DNA from: Neorhodopirellula pilleata
Lineage (GTDB): Bacteria > Planctomycetota > Planctomycetia > Pirellulales > Pirellulaceae
NCBI RefSeq assembly: GCF_007859915.1
Contig: NZ_SJPM01000019.1
Coordinates: 1 to 64,000 of the forward strand
Length of the DNA: 64,000 nucleotides
Direction of reading: 5' to 3'
The translations under genes and the position numbers were made by a program. How positions within the stretch are numbered: position 1 is the first letter of the stretch; each line of letters starts with the position of its first letter. The notes under the pieces were generated by a model. It ran no database searches, was not told where the DNA came from, and worked only from the letters and a program-made list of their open reading frames with translations. Positions 51,517-61,400 of this stretch are shown one piece after another.

Positions 51517-52788
51517 ATGTCGACCGCCACCGCCGAAAACCGTACCGAACCTCAAGACCCTTATTTCCAAAGCCTGTTCGCCGAGCGAATTGGTGGTGCC
51601 AATTATGGCAAAGGCACCGAGATCTACAAGTTTGAGAAGATCAAGCGGGCCAAACGCAAGGCGCTCGCCGATCACCCTGAACGAAAATTGTTGGACTTCG
51701 GCATCGGCGAAAACGATTCGATGGCCGCCCCGAGCATCCGCGAAAAGATGCAGGTGGAAATCAACCGCATCGAGAATCGTGGGTACGCCGACAACGGGGT
51801 CGCCGAGTACAAGGAAGCGGCCGCTCGTTTCATGGACCGTCATTTCGGCGTGAAGCTGAACGCGGCGACTCAGATCAACCACTGCATCGGCAGCAAGCCC
51901 GCCTACGCGATGTTGCCGGCGTGTTTTATCAACCCCGGCGACATCACGATGATGACCGTGCCCGGCTACCCCGTCGCCGGCACCCACACGCGTTACTACG
52001 GTGGCGAGGTTTACCGCTTGCCGCTGTTGGCCGAGAACCGTTTTCTGCCGGACCTCGACGCGATCCCCGACGATATTTTTCGCCGGACCAAGTTGATGGT
52101 GTTGAACTATCCCAACTCACCGACCGGTGGAACGGCCCCGGCCGAGTTTTTTGAAAAGGTCGTCAAGCTCGCCAAAGAAAAGGAATTCGTGGTCGTCAAC
52201 GACGCGGCGCACGTCATGTTAACGTTCGACGGACGTCCGACGAGTTTTCTGGAAACGCCGGGGGCTCTCGACGTCGGCGTCGAAGTGCATTCGATGAGCA
52301 AAGGTTACGACATGATCGGATGGCGAATGGGATTCGTTGCCGGTCATCCGTTGATCGTGCAAGCGTTCGCGGACGTCAAGGACAACAGCGACAGCGGTCA
52401 GTTCATCGCCACCCAAAAAGCGGCTGCGGCGGCGCTCGATGACGATTCGATCCCGGAACAAATCCGCGCCAAGTATCGCCGACGAATGGAAAAACTGGTC
52501 AAGGTACTCAAGGACGCGGGCTTCGACGCCGAGATGCCCGGCGGGACCTATTTCCTGTACACCAAGTCGCCGACCCACACGGCCTCGGGCGAGACCTTCG
52601 CCGCCGCCGAAGACGCGACGCGATTCTTGATCGAACAGAACGGCATCGTGACGGTTCCTTGGGATGACGCCGGTTCTTTCTTGCGATTCAGCGTGACGTA
52701 CATCGCCGAAGACGAAGCGGCCGAAGACGCGTTGATGGCGGAGACGGCCGCGCGTTTGGCCGGGGTGGGCTTTCAATGGAAATCCTAG
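51517..52788 (+). CDS. dapL: LL-diaminopimelate aminotransferase
   Basis: A PLP enzyme making LL-diaminopimelate directly from tetrahydrodipicolinate in lysine and peptidoglycan synthesis. The 423-residue product shows FAERIGGANYGKGTEIYKFEKIKRAKR, LLDFGIGENDSMAAP, RGYADNGVAEYKEAAARFM, the LNYPNSPTGGTA motif, VVVNDAAHVMLTF and the PLP lysine in VHSMSKGYDMIGWRMGFVAG. The DapL route, also used by plants and chlamydiae, is known in planctomycetes. Family-specific sequence supports DapL over general aspartate aminotransferases. It overlaps the aroC start by 13 bases. Confidence 0.9.
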   Translation: MSTATAENRTEPQDPYFQSLFAERIGGANYGKGTEIYKFEKIKRAKRKALADHPERKLLDFGIGENDSMAAPSIREKMQVEINRIENRGYADNGVAEYKEAAARFMDRHFGVKLNAATQINHCIGSKPAYAMLPACFINPGDITMMTVPGYPVAGTHTRYYGGEVYRLPLLAENRFLPDLDAIPDDIFRRTKLMVLNYPNSPTGGTAPAEFFEKVVKLAKEKEFVVVNDAAHVMLTFDGRPTSFLETPGALDVGVEVHSMSKGYDMIGWRMGFVAGHPLIVQAFADVKDNSDSGQFIATQKAAAAALDDDSIPEQIRAKYRRRMEKLVKVLKDAGFDAEMPGGTYFLYTKSPTHTASGETFAAAEDATRFLIEQNGIVTVPWDDAGSFLRFSVTYIAEDEAAEDALMAETAARLAGVGFQWKS

Positions 52789-54005
52789 GCGGCCCGCACT
52801 ACGCCGTCGCCGGTGCCGGTGAATCCCACGGCCCGGCCGTCACCACAATCATTCATGGATGCCCGCCGGGACACCGGATCCGACGGACCGAAGTGCAACC
52901 GTACCTCGATCGCCGCCGTCCGGGCGGCAACAAGCACGGCACGCCTCGCAACGAGAAAGACAAAGTCGTGTTCCTGTCGGGGTTGTACCGCGACGACGTC
53001 GACTTGTTATTGACGGGCTCCCGATTGTCGGTCGATGTCGATGGTGCCACTTTCGAAACCGAAGGTTACGAAGACGGTTTCACCACCGGAGAACCGATCG
53101 CCGCGATCGTGCTTTCGACGAGCAAAAAATCAGGCGACTACACGCAGTTCACCGGCCCCGGCGGCGAAGTTCGGCCCGGTCACACGGATCTAGTCAAGTA
53201 CCATCAATCCAAAGGGTTCGTCGATATCCGAGGCGGCGGCCGGTCGAGCTACCGCAGCACGATCAGCGATGTGATCGGCGGCAGCGTCGCAAGGATCGTG
53301 TTGAAGCAGATGTTCGGTGTTGAGATCCTTTCGTCGATCACCCAAGTCGGAACGCTGAAGGCGACGAGCCGGCTCAGCGAATCGATCGGGGCATCCAACC
53401 CTTCGGCCGAAACGATCGCGGATTATCAAACCAAGCTCGACGCCAACGAGATCCCAACGATCGATGCCGCGTTCGCCGACCAGGCCAGCGAGTTGATCAA
53501 GGAAACTCGCAAGCGTGGTGATTCGCTCGGGGCGGCCGTGGAGGTTGTCGCGGTGAATGTGCCGCCGTTGCTCGGACAACCGCTGTATCAAAGCCTCAAG
53601 GTTCGCTTGATGGGGGCACTCGGCGGGCTCAACGCGGTTCAGTCTTGCGAGATCGGAGCGGGCGTCGCCGTGATCGAGCGGGTCGGCAGCGAGAACAACG
53701 ATCCGATCCGGCGCGACGGTTATCGATCCAACACGCATGGCGGATTGCTCGGCGGGATCACGACGGGGAACCCATTGGTTGCGCGGGTCGGTTTCAAGCC
53801 GACGTCGACGATCAACTTGCCTCAAGAATCGGTCACCAAGGATTTGCGGGAGATCGAATTCGAGCTGGCCAAAGGTCGCCATGATCCCTGCGTCGGAGTC
53901 CGCGCGGGCGTGACGCTCGAATCGCGAATGGCGATCGAGCTGCTTAACGCTTTGTTGGCTTACCAAGGGTCGGCACATGCCGGAGACGCGATCAAACTGT
54001 TTTGA
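52776..54005 (+). CDS. aroC: Chorismate synthase
   Basis: This flavin-dependent enzyme makes chorismate from EPSP, the last step of the shikimate route. The 409-residue product carries all three family signatures: GESHGPAVTTIIHGCPPG (~14-31), GEVRPGHTDLVKYHQSKGFVDIRGGGRSSYRST (~130-162), and late RRDGYRSNTHGGLLGGITTG with the conserved Arg and His. The ATG lies inside the end of dapL (13-base overlap), so the two genes are probably co-transcribed and translationally coupled. Lysine and aromatic amino acid synthesis would be linked in that way. Confidence 0.95.
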   Translation: MEILGGPHYAVAGAGESHGPAVTTIIHGCPPGHRIRRTEVQPYLDRRRPGGNKHGTPRNEKDKVVFLSGLYRDDVDLLLTGSRLSVDVDGATFETEGYEDGFTTGEPIAAIVLSTSKKSGDYTQFTGPGGEVRPGHTDLVKYHQSKGFVDIRGGGRSSYRSTISDVIGGSVARIVLKQMFGVEILSSITQVGTLKATSRLSESIGASNPSAETIADYQTKLDANEIPTIDAAFADQASELIKETRKRGDSLGAAVEVVAVNVPPLLGQPLYQSLKVRLMGALGGLNAVQSCEIGAGVAVIERVGSENNDPIRRDGYRSNTHGGLLGGITTGNPLVARVGFKPTSTINLPQESVTKDLREIEFELAKGRHDPCVGVRAGVTLESRMAIELLNALLAYQGSAHAGDAIKLF

Positions 54006-54094
54006 TCTCGCCCTCTTTATCCTACACATCTTTTTGACCCCCACGAGCTCGTCTCGTGGGTGAATAAGGTTCGCCAGCTAGACAGCGACGCCCT

Positions 54095-54165
54095 CCCCAC
54101 CCTCCGAGTTTCACTTGTGCTCGCCGCTTCAAGCGGCGAGCACAAGTGAAACTCGGAGGGTGGGG
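54095..54165. terminator. 71-bp palindrome, 35-bp perfect arms
   Basis: Arms 54095-54129 and 54131-54165 are exact complements around one central base (54130). The arms contain accctccgagtttcacttgt. The palindrome lies 90 bases after the aroC stop, so it can form a very strong hairpin in the transcript. It has no U-run. It could be a terminator, a cruciform, or a young repeat insertion. Confidence 0.55.
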
Positions 54166-54244
54166 CGAATTGCGGCTTGCGTCTAGCTTGCCAACCTCGG
54201 CTTCCTGCCAGACGAGCTGGCAGGGGAGCGATCCATACCTACTG

Positions 54245-54268
54245 GTTCCCAGGCCGGAGCCTGGGAAC
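54245..54268. repeat. GTTCCCAGGC palindrome, copy 1
   Basis: gttcccaggc (54245-54254) and gcctgggaac (54259-54268) form a perfect 10-bp stem with a 4-base loop, just after the HTH gene end on its 3' side (minus strand). The same palindrome occurs at 57275-57298 after recQ. Confidence 0.6.
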
Positions 54269-54273
54269 GAGGG

Positions 54274-54927
54274 TTATTTTTGTTTGAGCGATTGTCGTTT
54301 GCGACGAACTTTGGAAACATCAATCCCCAAGTCGTCGGCGATGGTTTGATCGGGCTCGTTGCCCAAACGGGCGACTTGGTGCGGCTGCCAACGGAACGTC
54401 GGTTTGGCCGGCGGAATCGAGTGACGGGAACGGTAACTGCGGATCGCGGCGACCGAGATCCCGGTCTTGCGGCTGACCTGGACATCGGAAAGTTTGCCCA
54501 ACATCGCGATCACCCTCGGCGTCCAACGTTTCGCGTTGGCTTTGGTCACCGGGGATTCGATGCCTAAGGATTGGCGTTTGATGATCACCTTGCGCCGCGG
54601 GATGCCGAACCGCGATGCGATTTGGGTGTCAGGAATTTTACCGAGCAGCGAGAGTTCCTTCTTGCTCCACTTCCTCGCCCGTCGACCTTTGCGTTGAGCG
54701 CCAATCCCCATGGCGATGCGTTTGGAGGCGACCGTGGAAGTGTCCAGTCCGATGCGGCGACCGATCTCGGCATCGGAGAGTTGGCCGAGCCATTCCAATT
54801 CTTGGTCGGTCCAAACGTGCGCGACACGACGGGCGGGGGGCAAGGTCTGGCTCAAGCTTTCCGAACCCGACGATCGGTTGCTGTCGGCGCGATGCGGCGG
54901 GGCGACTTTGCTTGCTTTTTTGGCCAT
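54274..54927 (-). CDS. Protein of four tandem HTH-like repeats
   Basis: I do not recognise a named family. The 217-residue basic product has four successive units of about 45-50 residues. Each has an aromatic start (VWTDQELEWLG, KWSKKELSLLG, RWTPRVIAMLG, RWQPHQVARLG), a helix-turn-helix core (DAEIGRRIGLDTSTVASKRIAMGI, DTQIASRFGIPRRKVIIKRQSLGI, DVQVSRKTGISVAAIRSYRSRHSI, DQTIADDLGIDVSKVRRKRQSLKQ) and a short basic link. This looks like a multi-HTH or SANT/Myb-like DNA-binding array. I chose ATG 54927 (MAKKASKV); 54945 is an alternative. It is divergent from recQ, with 84 bases between. Confidence 0.7.
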   Translation of the reverse strand: MAKKASKVAPPHRADSNRSSGSESLSQTLPPARRVAHVWTDQELEWLGQLSDAEIGRRIGLDTSTVASKRIAMGIGAQRKGRRARKWSKKELSLLGKIPDTQIASRFGIPRRKVIIKRQSLGIESPVTKANAKRWTPRVIAMLGKLSDVQVSRKTGISVAAIRSYRSRHSIPPAKPTFRWQPHQVARLGNEPDQTIADDLGIDVSKVRRKRQSLKQK

Positions 54928-55011
54928 ACTTGCGAATTCTACCAAGGCAGCGGAAGATTGCTTCCCCCTGGATTCCGATTCGAACTGTTTTCACGCGTAA
55001 AGGATATTGCC

Positions 55012-57267
55012 GTGCCCGTGGCCAACCCGGACCTGCAAAACGCTTACGAAGTCCTCGATCGTGTTTGGGGCTACGACGAATTTCGACCGTTGCAAGCCGA
55101 AGCCGTTTCTGACGTGATCGCCGGTCGCGATAGTCTCGTCGTGTTGCCGACCGGGGGCGGCAAGTCGCTTTGTTATCAAGTCCCCGCCATCGTGCGTGAG
55201 GGCATGGCGGTCGTGGTATCGCCGCTGATTTCCTTGATGAAGGACCAAGTCGATGCGTTGACTTCCAACGGGGTCGCCGCCGCGCTGGTCAACAGCACTC
55301 AATCGGACGACCAAAAACGCGTCACCGCACAGCGGATCCGCAGCGGTGAGATTCGGATGTTGTACATGGCCCCCGAGCGTTTGCTGACCTCGCGGACGCT
55401 GGACTTCCTGACGACGGTGCCGATCAGCTTTTTCGCGATCGACGAGGCACACTGCGTCAGTAATTGGGGGCACGACTTCCGTCCCGAGTATCGCGGCTTG
55501 CGAGTATTGAAACAACGGTTCCCCGACGCGTCCGTTCACGCCTTCACCGCGACAGCATCGGAACGTGTTCGCGACGACATTGTCGAGCAGTTGGGATTGA
55601 AATCACCGAACGTTTTAGTCGGGAATTTTGATCGCCCCAACCTGCGTTACCGGATGATGCAAAGCAACGGCAAGTTGCAACAGATCCAAACCGTCATCGA
55701 GCAACATCGCGGCGAATCCGGGATCGTGTACTGCATCACTCGTAAAGAAGTCGAGCAAACCGCCGCGGCGTTGGAAACCATCGGCATCACGGCGCTGCCT
55801 TATCACGCGGGCTTGGACGACGTCACACGCCAAGCCAACCAAGAAGCCTTCATCCAAGAGAAAGTCGACGTGATCGTAGCCACGGTTGCTTTCGGTATGG
55901 GAATTGACAAGTCCAATGTGCGGTTTGTCATTCACGCCGGGATGCCCAAGTCGATCGAACACTATCAACAAGAAAGCGGACGGGCGGGACGAGACGGTTT
56001 AACGGCGGACTGCGTGTTGATTTACAGCGGCGGCGACGTGATGACGTGGAAACGGATCCTCGAAAACGGCGACCGATCGAATTTCGACGACGCGATGGGA
56101 AGCGTCAACGCGATGGCCGACTTGTGCTCGGGCGTCCGATGCCGTCACGCGGCGATCGTTTCGTATTTCGGTCAAGAATACGACGTCGATAACTGCAACG
56201 CGTGCGACGTTTGCTTGGGTGAACTCGAAACGGTCGACGATCCCGTCACGTTGGCACAAAAAATCCTGTCGTGTGTCGTGCGTTTGCAAGAGCGGTTCGG
56301 TGTGGCATACACCGTGAAAGTATTGACCGGTGCGAAGGACCAAAAGATTTTGAGTTCCGGTCACGACCGACTGAGCACGTACAGTTTGTTGGGGGATGAA
56401 CCCGCCGCCGCAGTGAAAATGTGGATCGAACAACTCATCTCGCAAGACTACTTGCGACGTGTCGGCGAATACGGAACGCTCGCGTTAACACCGAACGGGC
56501 GAGACCTATTGAAACGGATCGGCTCGGTAACACTCACGCGTCCGCCTGCCCGGGCGGTTCGCTCGAGGGCGGGCAACTCTGGCGCAGGGAATGGTTACTC
56601 ACGGCCGGAGGAATCTTGGGAAGGCGTTGATCGCGGATTGTTCGAGCATTTGAGAGCGTTGCGAAGTCAATTGGCGAGCCAACGCAACGTGCCCGCGTAC
56701 GTGATCTTCGGTGATGCCGTGTTGCGAACGCTCGCGCGGCAACGCCCCAGCGATCTGGATCGGTTCGGCACGATCCACGGCGTCGGCCAACGCAAACTCG
56801 AGGAACTCGGCGAAGTATTCCTCAACGCCATCAACGAGTACTGCGACGGGCATCCGCTTACCCGCGACGTCCCCGACACCTCGCCGAGACCCACCGCCGC
56901 GACGTCCGTCAAGAAACCCCTTTCGATGAAAGGCGAGTTGGCAATCAATCAGGCGCGCGAACTGTTCCGAGCCGGCAAGTCGATCGACGAAGTCGCCCAA
57001 ATCATGGGACGTGCCGAGTCGACCACGCGAGGCTATTTGGCGAATTACATCGCCGACGAAAACATCACCGACGCGTCCCCGTGGGTCGATGCCGAAAAGA
57101 TCCCGTTGATCGAAGAAGCCGCCGGGATTAGCGAAGACCAACGGCTCAAACCGATCTTCGATGCGTTAGCGGAAAACGAAGCGATTAAGGTGCCGGTTTC
57201 GTACGCTGATATTCGGATCGTGATGAGTTGCTATCAAAACCGCAATCAGCAAGCCGAGCCGACTTAG
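55012..57267 (+). CDS. recQ: RecQ-family ATP-dependent DNA helicase
   Basis: A 3'-5' DNA helicase in recombination and repair. GTG 55012, preceded by aagga (55000-55004), gives 751 residues. The frame is open back to 54571 but that part is antisense to the HTH gene. Motifs: EFRPLQAEAV, Walker A LPTGGGKSLCYQVPA, DEAHCVSNWGHDFRPEY, FTATAS, VATVAFGMGIDKSNVRFVIH and HYQQESGRAGRDG. The RQC zinc cysteines are in CSGVRCRH...CNACDVCLG. An HRDC domain (HLRALRSQLASQRNVPAYVIFGDAVLRTLA) follows, then a C-terminal HTH_40-like segment (NQARELFRAGKSIDEVAQIMGRAESTTRGYLANYI). All three accessory domains are present. Confidence 0.93.
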   Translation: MPVANPDLQNAYEVLDRVWGYDEFRPLQAEAVSDVIAGRDSLVVLPTGGGKSLCYQVPAIVREGMAVVVSPLISLMKDQVDALTSNGVAAALVNSTQSDDQKRVTAQRIRSGEIRMLYMAPERLLTSRTLDFLTTVPISFFAIDEAHCVSNWGHDFRPEYRGLRVLKQRFPDASVHAFTATASERVRDDIVEQLGLKSPNVLVGNFDRPNLRYRMMQSNGKLQQIQTVIEQHRGESGIVYCITRKEVEQTAAALETIGITALPYHAGLDDVTRQANQEAFIQEKVDVIVATVAFGMGIDKSNVRFVIHAGMPKSIEHYQQESGRAGRDGLTADCVLIYSGGDVMTWKRILENGDRSNFDDAMGSVNAMADLCSGVRCRHAAIVSYFGQEYDVDNCNACDVCLGELETVDDPVTLAQKILSCVVRLQERFGVAYTVKVLTGAKDQKILSSGHDRLSTYSLLGDEPAAAVKMWIEQLISQDYLRRVGEYGTLALTPNGRDLLKRIGSVTLTRPPARAVRSRAGNSGAGNGYSRPEESWEGVDRGLFEHLRALRSQLASQRNVPAYVIFGDAVLRTLARQRPSDLDRFGTIHGVGQRKLEELGEVFLNAINEYCDGHPLTRDVPDTSPRPTAATSVKKPLSMKGELAINQARELFRAGKSIDEVAQIMGRAESTTRGYLANYIADENITDASPWVDAEKIPLIEEAAGISEDQRLKPIFDALAENEAIKVPVSYADIRIVMSCYQNRNQQAEPT

Positions 57268-57274
57268 TACACTC

Positions 57275-57298
57275 GTTCCCAGGCTCCCGCCTGGGAAC
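57275..57298. repeat. GTTCCCAGGC palindrome, copy 2
   Basis: gttcccaggc (57275-57284) and gcctgggaac (57289-57298) with a tccc loop, 8 bases past the recQ stop. The following gaggctcccgcctcccgatc looks like part of the same repeat group. It could serve as a bidirectional terminator between recQ and the convergent ABC gene. Confidence 0.6.
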
Positions 57299-57402
57299 GC
57301 ACTGCCCAAGAGGCTCCCGCCTCCCGATCTCCATCGACTCGTCAAGCGGAAGCCTGAGATGCCTTGGGTCACCAGAAGGGAGCCCGGCAACCAACCTTGC
57401 GG

Positions 57403-58473
57403 CTAATCGTTTGTAATTCGGCTCTCAATCCCTACCCGGTGCATCCGATCAGGATGCATTGACAAGGTTGCCGATTGATTGACGACCATACGCATGGGGT
57501 CATCCGTCGAAACGCATCGCCAGTCTTGTTCGTGAGAACGCCAATGGCTGACCCAATGTCCATTGACGAACCGCGACTTGATCAGGCGTGCTTGCCATTG
57601 GATTCCATTGGATCGTTGCGTATCACTGGCGACGACCTCAAGGTTCTCCGGACGCACAATCCACTGCGATTCCGTCGATTCCAATGCAAACGCGTTCGCG
57701 GCGTTTGCCGATAGGACATTGACGGGAGGATGACCGAGCGAACGTGCGACCGCGAGCGTTTGCGGACGATGATAGATTTCAGAAGGTGGTCCGGACTGGA
57801 CCACCCGGCCCTGATCGAGGACGGCGATTCGGTCGGCTAGTCGCATCGCTTCGTCGCCGTCATGAGTCACATGAACGATCGCGGTCGACGGCAAGTCGGT
57901 GCTCGCGGTGGTCCGCCCACGTTGCCGCGGCAAGTCCGCTAGCAACGATAGGAAGTCTTCACGCAAAGTCGCATCGAGTCCATGCAACGGTTCATCAAGC
58001 AGCAAGACCGCCGGGCGACGCAGGATCGCTTTGGCCAACGCGGCACGACGCAACTGACCGCCGCTCACTTGGTCAGGCCGCCGATCCAAAACATCAGCAA
58101 TCTGAAAACGCCGGGCGAGCGATTCGATTTCCGTTTTCGTGTCTTGCTCGACGTTGCTGGCTCGGCACGCCAGTTCCATCGCCCGTCGCAACGTCCAGTG
58201 CGGATACAGCCGATCGTCTTGAAACAGCATCGCCACGTGCCGGTCCTTCGGCGAGGTTCTCGCAACGCATTGTTGGTTCATTTTGATCGTCCCCGCCTCC
58301 AGCGGAATCAACCCGGCGATCAATCGCAACAGCGTGCTCTTGCCACTGCCGCTGCGTCCCAATACGACGCAGTACTCGCCAGCGGCGAGCGAAAAGTCAA
58401 GCGAACGCAGTATCGGAACATCGGCATAAGAATGATCAATCCCGATCAGCTTCAAGGCTTCCGGTTCGTTCAC
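57403..58473 (-). CDS. ABC transporter ATP-binding protein, PotA/FbpC-like
   Basis: The 356-residue product has an ATPase domain and a C-terminal extension. Walker A is VLGRSGSGKSTLLRLIAGL (~37-55), the Q-loop VAMLFQDDRLYPHWTL, the signature QVSGGQLRRAALAKAI, Walker B AVLLLDEPLHGLDATL and the H-loop AIVHVTHDGDEAMRLADRI. The last ~110 residues (EIYHRPQTLAVARSLGHPPVNVL...) resemble the regulatory/TOBE region of importer ATPases for polyamine, iron, sugar or molybdate. No permease or binding protein is adjacent. Its start overlaps the glnE stop by 4 bases, an operon arrangement without obvious functional logic. Confidence 0.88.
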   Translation of the reverse strand: MNEPEALKLIGIDHSYADVPILRSLDFSLAAGEYCVVLGRSGSGKSTLLRLIAGLIPLEAGTIKMNQQCVARTSPKDRHVAMLFQDDRLYPHWTLRRAMELACRASNVEQDTKTEIESLARRFQIADVLDRRPDQVSGGQLRRAALAKAILRRPAVLLLDEPLHGLDATLREDFLSLLADLPRQRGRTTASTDLPSTAIVHVTHDGDEAMRLADRIAVLDQGRVVQSGPPSEIYHRPQTLAVARSLGHPPVNVLSANAANAFALESTESQWIVRPENLEVVASDTQRSNGIQWQARLIKSRFVNGHWVSHWRSHEQDWRCVSTDDPMRMVVNQSATLSMHPDRMHRVGIESRITND

Positions 58474-61400
58474 GAGACGAGCCGTTCAAACCGTTGGCGG
58501 ATATTGCGGCGGGCTTGTTCGCAACGTGCAACAATCGTCCGGGGATCCGATTCATCGAGCAAGCGTGCCAACATTTGCATTTCGAGGGTATCGACGTCGC
58601 CGTCTTGGGATAACGGTAGCTCATGTCGTGATACCGTGTTGATCAAACGCAGTTTCGCTTCCACGTTTCGGAGATAGCGATAGTCCTCGATCAATGTTTC
58701 GGCGTCCTCTCGTTCATAGACGCCGACGTCGGTGAGTTCACGCAAGCTATCGATGATCCCGGTCGACTTGATGGGTGGCTGATCTTGGGTGCGTTTCAAT
58801 TTTCTGACCGCAACAATGCACTGAACATCGACGGTGCCGCCGACCCCGCGTTTAAGGTTGTCGGGCGTTGCGGTCGATTCACTGCGTTGGCGAAGTGACT
58901 TCATTTCGCCGACATCGCTTTCTCGCCACGGCGTTTGAAGAATGGCCCGGTCGATCACCTCCTCGACCATCTTGATCGCAGCCTTGGAACCGGAGACCGG
59001 GCGCGCCTGACAGAGCGCCACGCGTTGCCATAGTGGCGCACTGCCGTGACGGAACGGCTTGAGGAATTGGGCTAGCGAATCAGTCAGAACGGTTTCATCC
59101 GCTCCTCTCGCGAATGGCAGATCGATCTCGTAGAGTCGATTGGTTTCCGAATCGATTTCGCGGATCACGTTTTGAGCGAGCTGGTTGAAAAACTGACGAT
59201 TCGAAAGCGTCGTCCGTGGTCCGCCGACGCGTCGAACCGTTTCTCCGTCGGCGGTATAAACGAAAGTCAAATCGAGATCGCTGTGGTAGTTCGGTTCCCT
59301 GCCGCCGAATTTCCCCAACGCGATCGCGACCATTTCCGCCGGATTGCCGTGACCGTCGACCGGATCGCCGAAACGCGACGCGAGTTTTTCTTGTTGGTTC
59401 TCGATCACCCGTCGAAGGCACGCTTCGGCGGTATCACTGAGCGTTTGCCCGATGTCGTCGAACGATTCCTTATTGAGCAGATCCCGCACGCCGATCATCA
59501 GGTGCGATCCGGTCTTGAAGGTTTGCAAAATCAGCCGGATGTCTTCGGCCGATCCACACAAGCGAATCGTTTGAGCATCCAATCGTTGGGCCGTCGGTAG
59601 TCGATTCATCACCAGCGAATCGATCAACTCGTCGATCATGCCGGGGTGATTCCGCAGGATGTTCGTCAGGTAGGGTGCCAACGCACACAACCGCACCATC
59701 AATTGCAAAGTCGCCCGATTGGAACCTAACAATTCCCAAAGCGTGGCTTTGGCCCCGATCGAATCGGTCACCTCGACCAATCGAGAGAGCGTTTGATCGG
59801 GGGCGGGCGTTTGGGCGATTTCACGCAACAGCCCCGGTGCGACGCTGGCGAAAAAATGGCGACAACGGCGGGGCGACAAGAACGAAACGGTTTCATGGCT
59901 CAGCGCCGCCAAGTGATCGACCGCCCGTTCGATTTCTTCAAACCCATGGCCGCGCAAGACTTCCTGGTAGGCTTGAAGATCAGGATCAGGATCAAGGATC
60001 AGTTCCGTTTCAATTTCGACGACATCATTGAAGGAGGCGGGGGTTTCTTGGGACGGGTCGCGAGAACTAATCGGGCGGGCCGCGACGTCTTGAATCAATA
60101 GATGGTTGATGATCTTGCGATCGACTTCGAATGTGCCACTGAGCAAAGTTTCGAAACGTTCTATATCGCCGATTTCGATTCCATTACGATCATCGATCGT
60201 ACGGCGCACACCGAGACGCCAGGCCAATTGCCGGCGCACGTCGGGATCATCGGGCAGGTGAGTCACACGATGATCGAACAAGACCGCGAGGTGATGTTCC
60301 AGGCGGCATAACCGGGCGTGGTTGTCCGAAAGGATCGTCGCTTCTTGGATCGTCAGACAGCCGTGGCGACTCAAAGCGGCGATCGCGTCGAGCGTATTGG
60401 TCACGCGGACTTCGGGCAGTTCGCCGCCGTGAAGCAGTTGCAAAAACTGCACAATCAATTCGATGTCACGTCGGCCACCCGGACTGTCGGCGATCGGGGT
60501 TCCGTCCTGTGAATCCGGTGACATGGCGCGCTTTTCAAGTTTGCGACGCAACACGCGGATGTCCGATATCTCGCTCCGTGTGAGCAAGCGATGGTAAACC
60601 CAAGGCTCGATTCGCTTGAGAAAACGACGTCCCAGTTCGTCGTCCCCGGCGACGACGCGCGCCTTGACGAACGCCAACCGTTGCCAAGTCTGATTCTCTC
60701 GCTCGTAATGGGCTGCCGCTTCGTGGGCGTCATGGAATTCGATGACACGTTTGCCGGATCCCGCATTTCGAGCCCAATCGTTGAGCCGTTGGCTGTCGCT
60801 AAGATGGCTTTCCTCACCTGGGCCCGCGATGAAATTCAGGTTCAGTGAAACGACCGGCCCGCGGTTGGAATTGAGCAGCCCGATCAAACCCGAAGCGACT
60901 TGCCGATTGAATCGCAGGTGGCTTTCGTTCTTGCGATCGATTTGATCGCACAGCATTAGTAGATCCAACGGCGAGTCGTACCCGATTTCCTCGCCGCCGT
61001 AATTCCCAAGTGCGACGATCGCGTAGGTCGGCTGCGTTCCGTCGATCCGTTGCGGGATCGCATGGCGGCTGGAGACTTGGTCGATCGTGAATCGTAACGA
61101 GGCATTGAGTATCGCGTCGGTCACGTAACTGATTTGGCGTCCGACGCGATCGGGTGACAATCCGCGGACGAATTCGCTGTACGCAATCCGCAACATTTCC
61201 CGACCGGCGAAACGTCGCAGTGCCACCGCGGCCCGGGCGACCGATCCGACCGTTTGCAACTCGGCCGACAATTCGTCCATCAGGATTTCCGGGGACGAGG
61301 GTTGCCCGTCGCTAGCCCGCAACAGATCAAAACTTTCGGGGTCACTGATCAGCAGTTCGGCGATCGATTCGCTCGTCGACAAGACCTGCATCAGTGCGGG

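Noticed and set aside
53190..54044. Long minus-strand frame of 284 codons over aroC
   Set aside because: Shadow of a GC-rich conserved gene; composition is Arg/Asp-rich and there is no family similarity.
54571..55011. N-terminal extension of the RecQ frame
   Set aside because: It is antisense to the HTH-repeat gene, and a GTG with a ribosome binding site lies just before the conserved helicase start.
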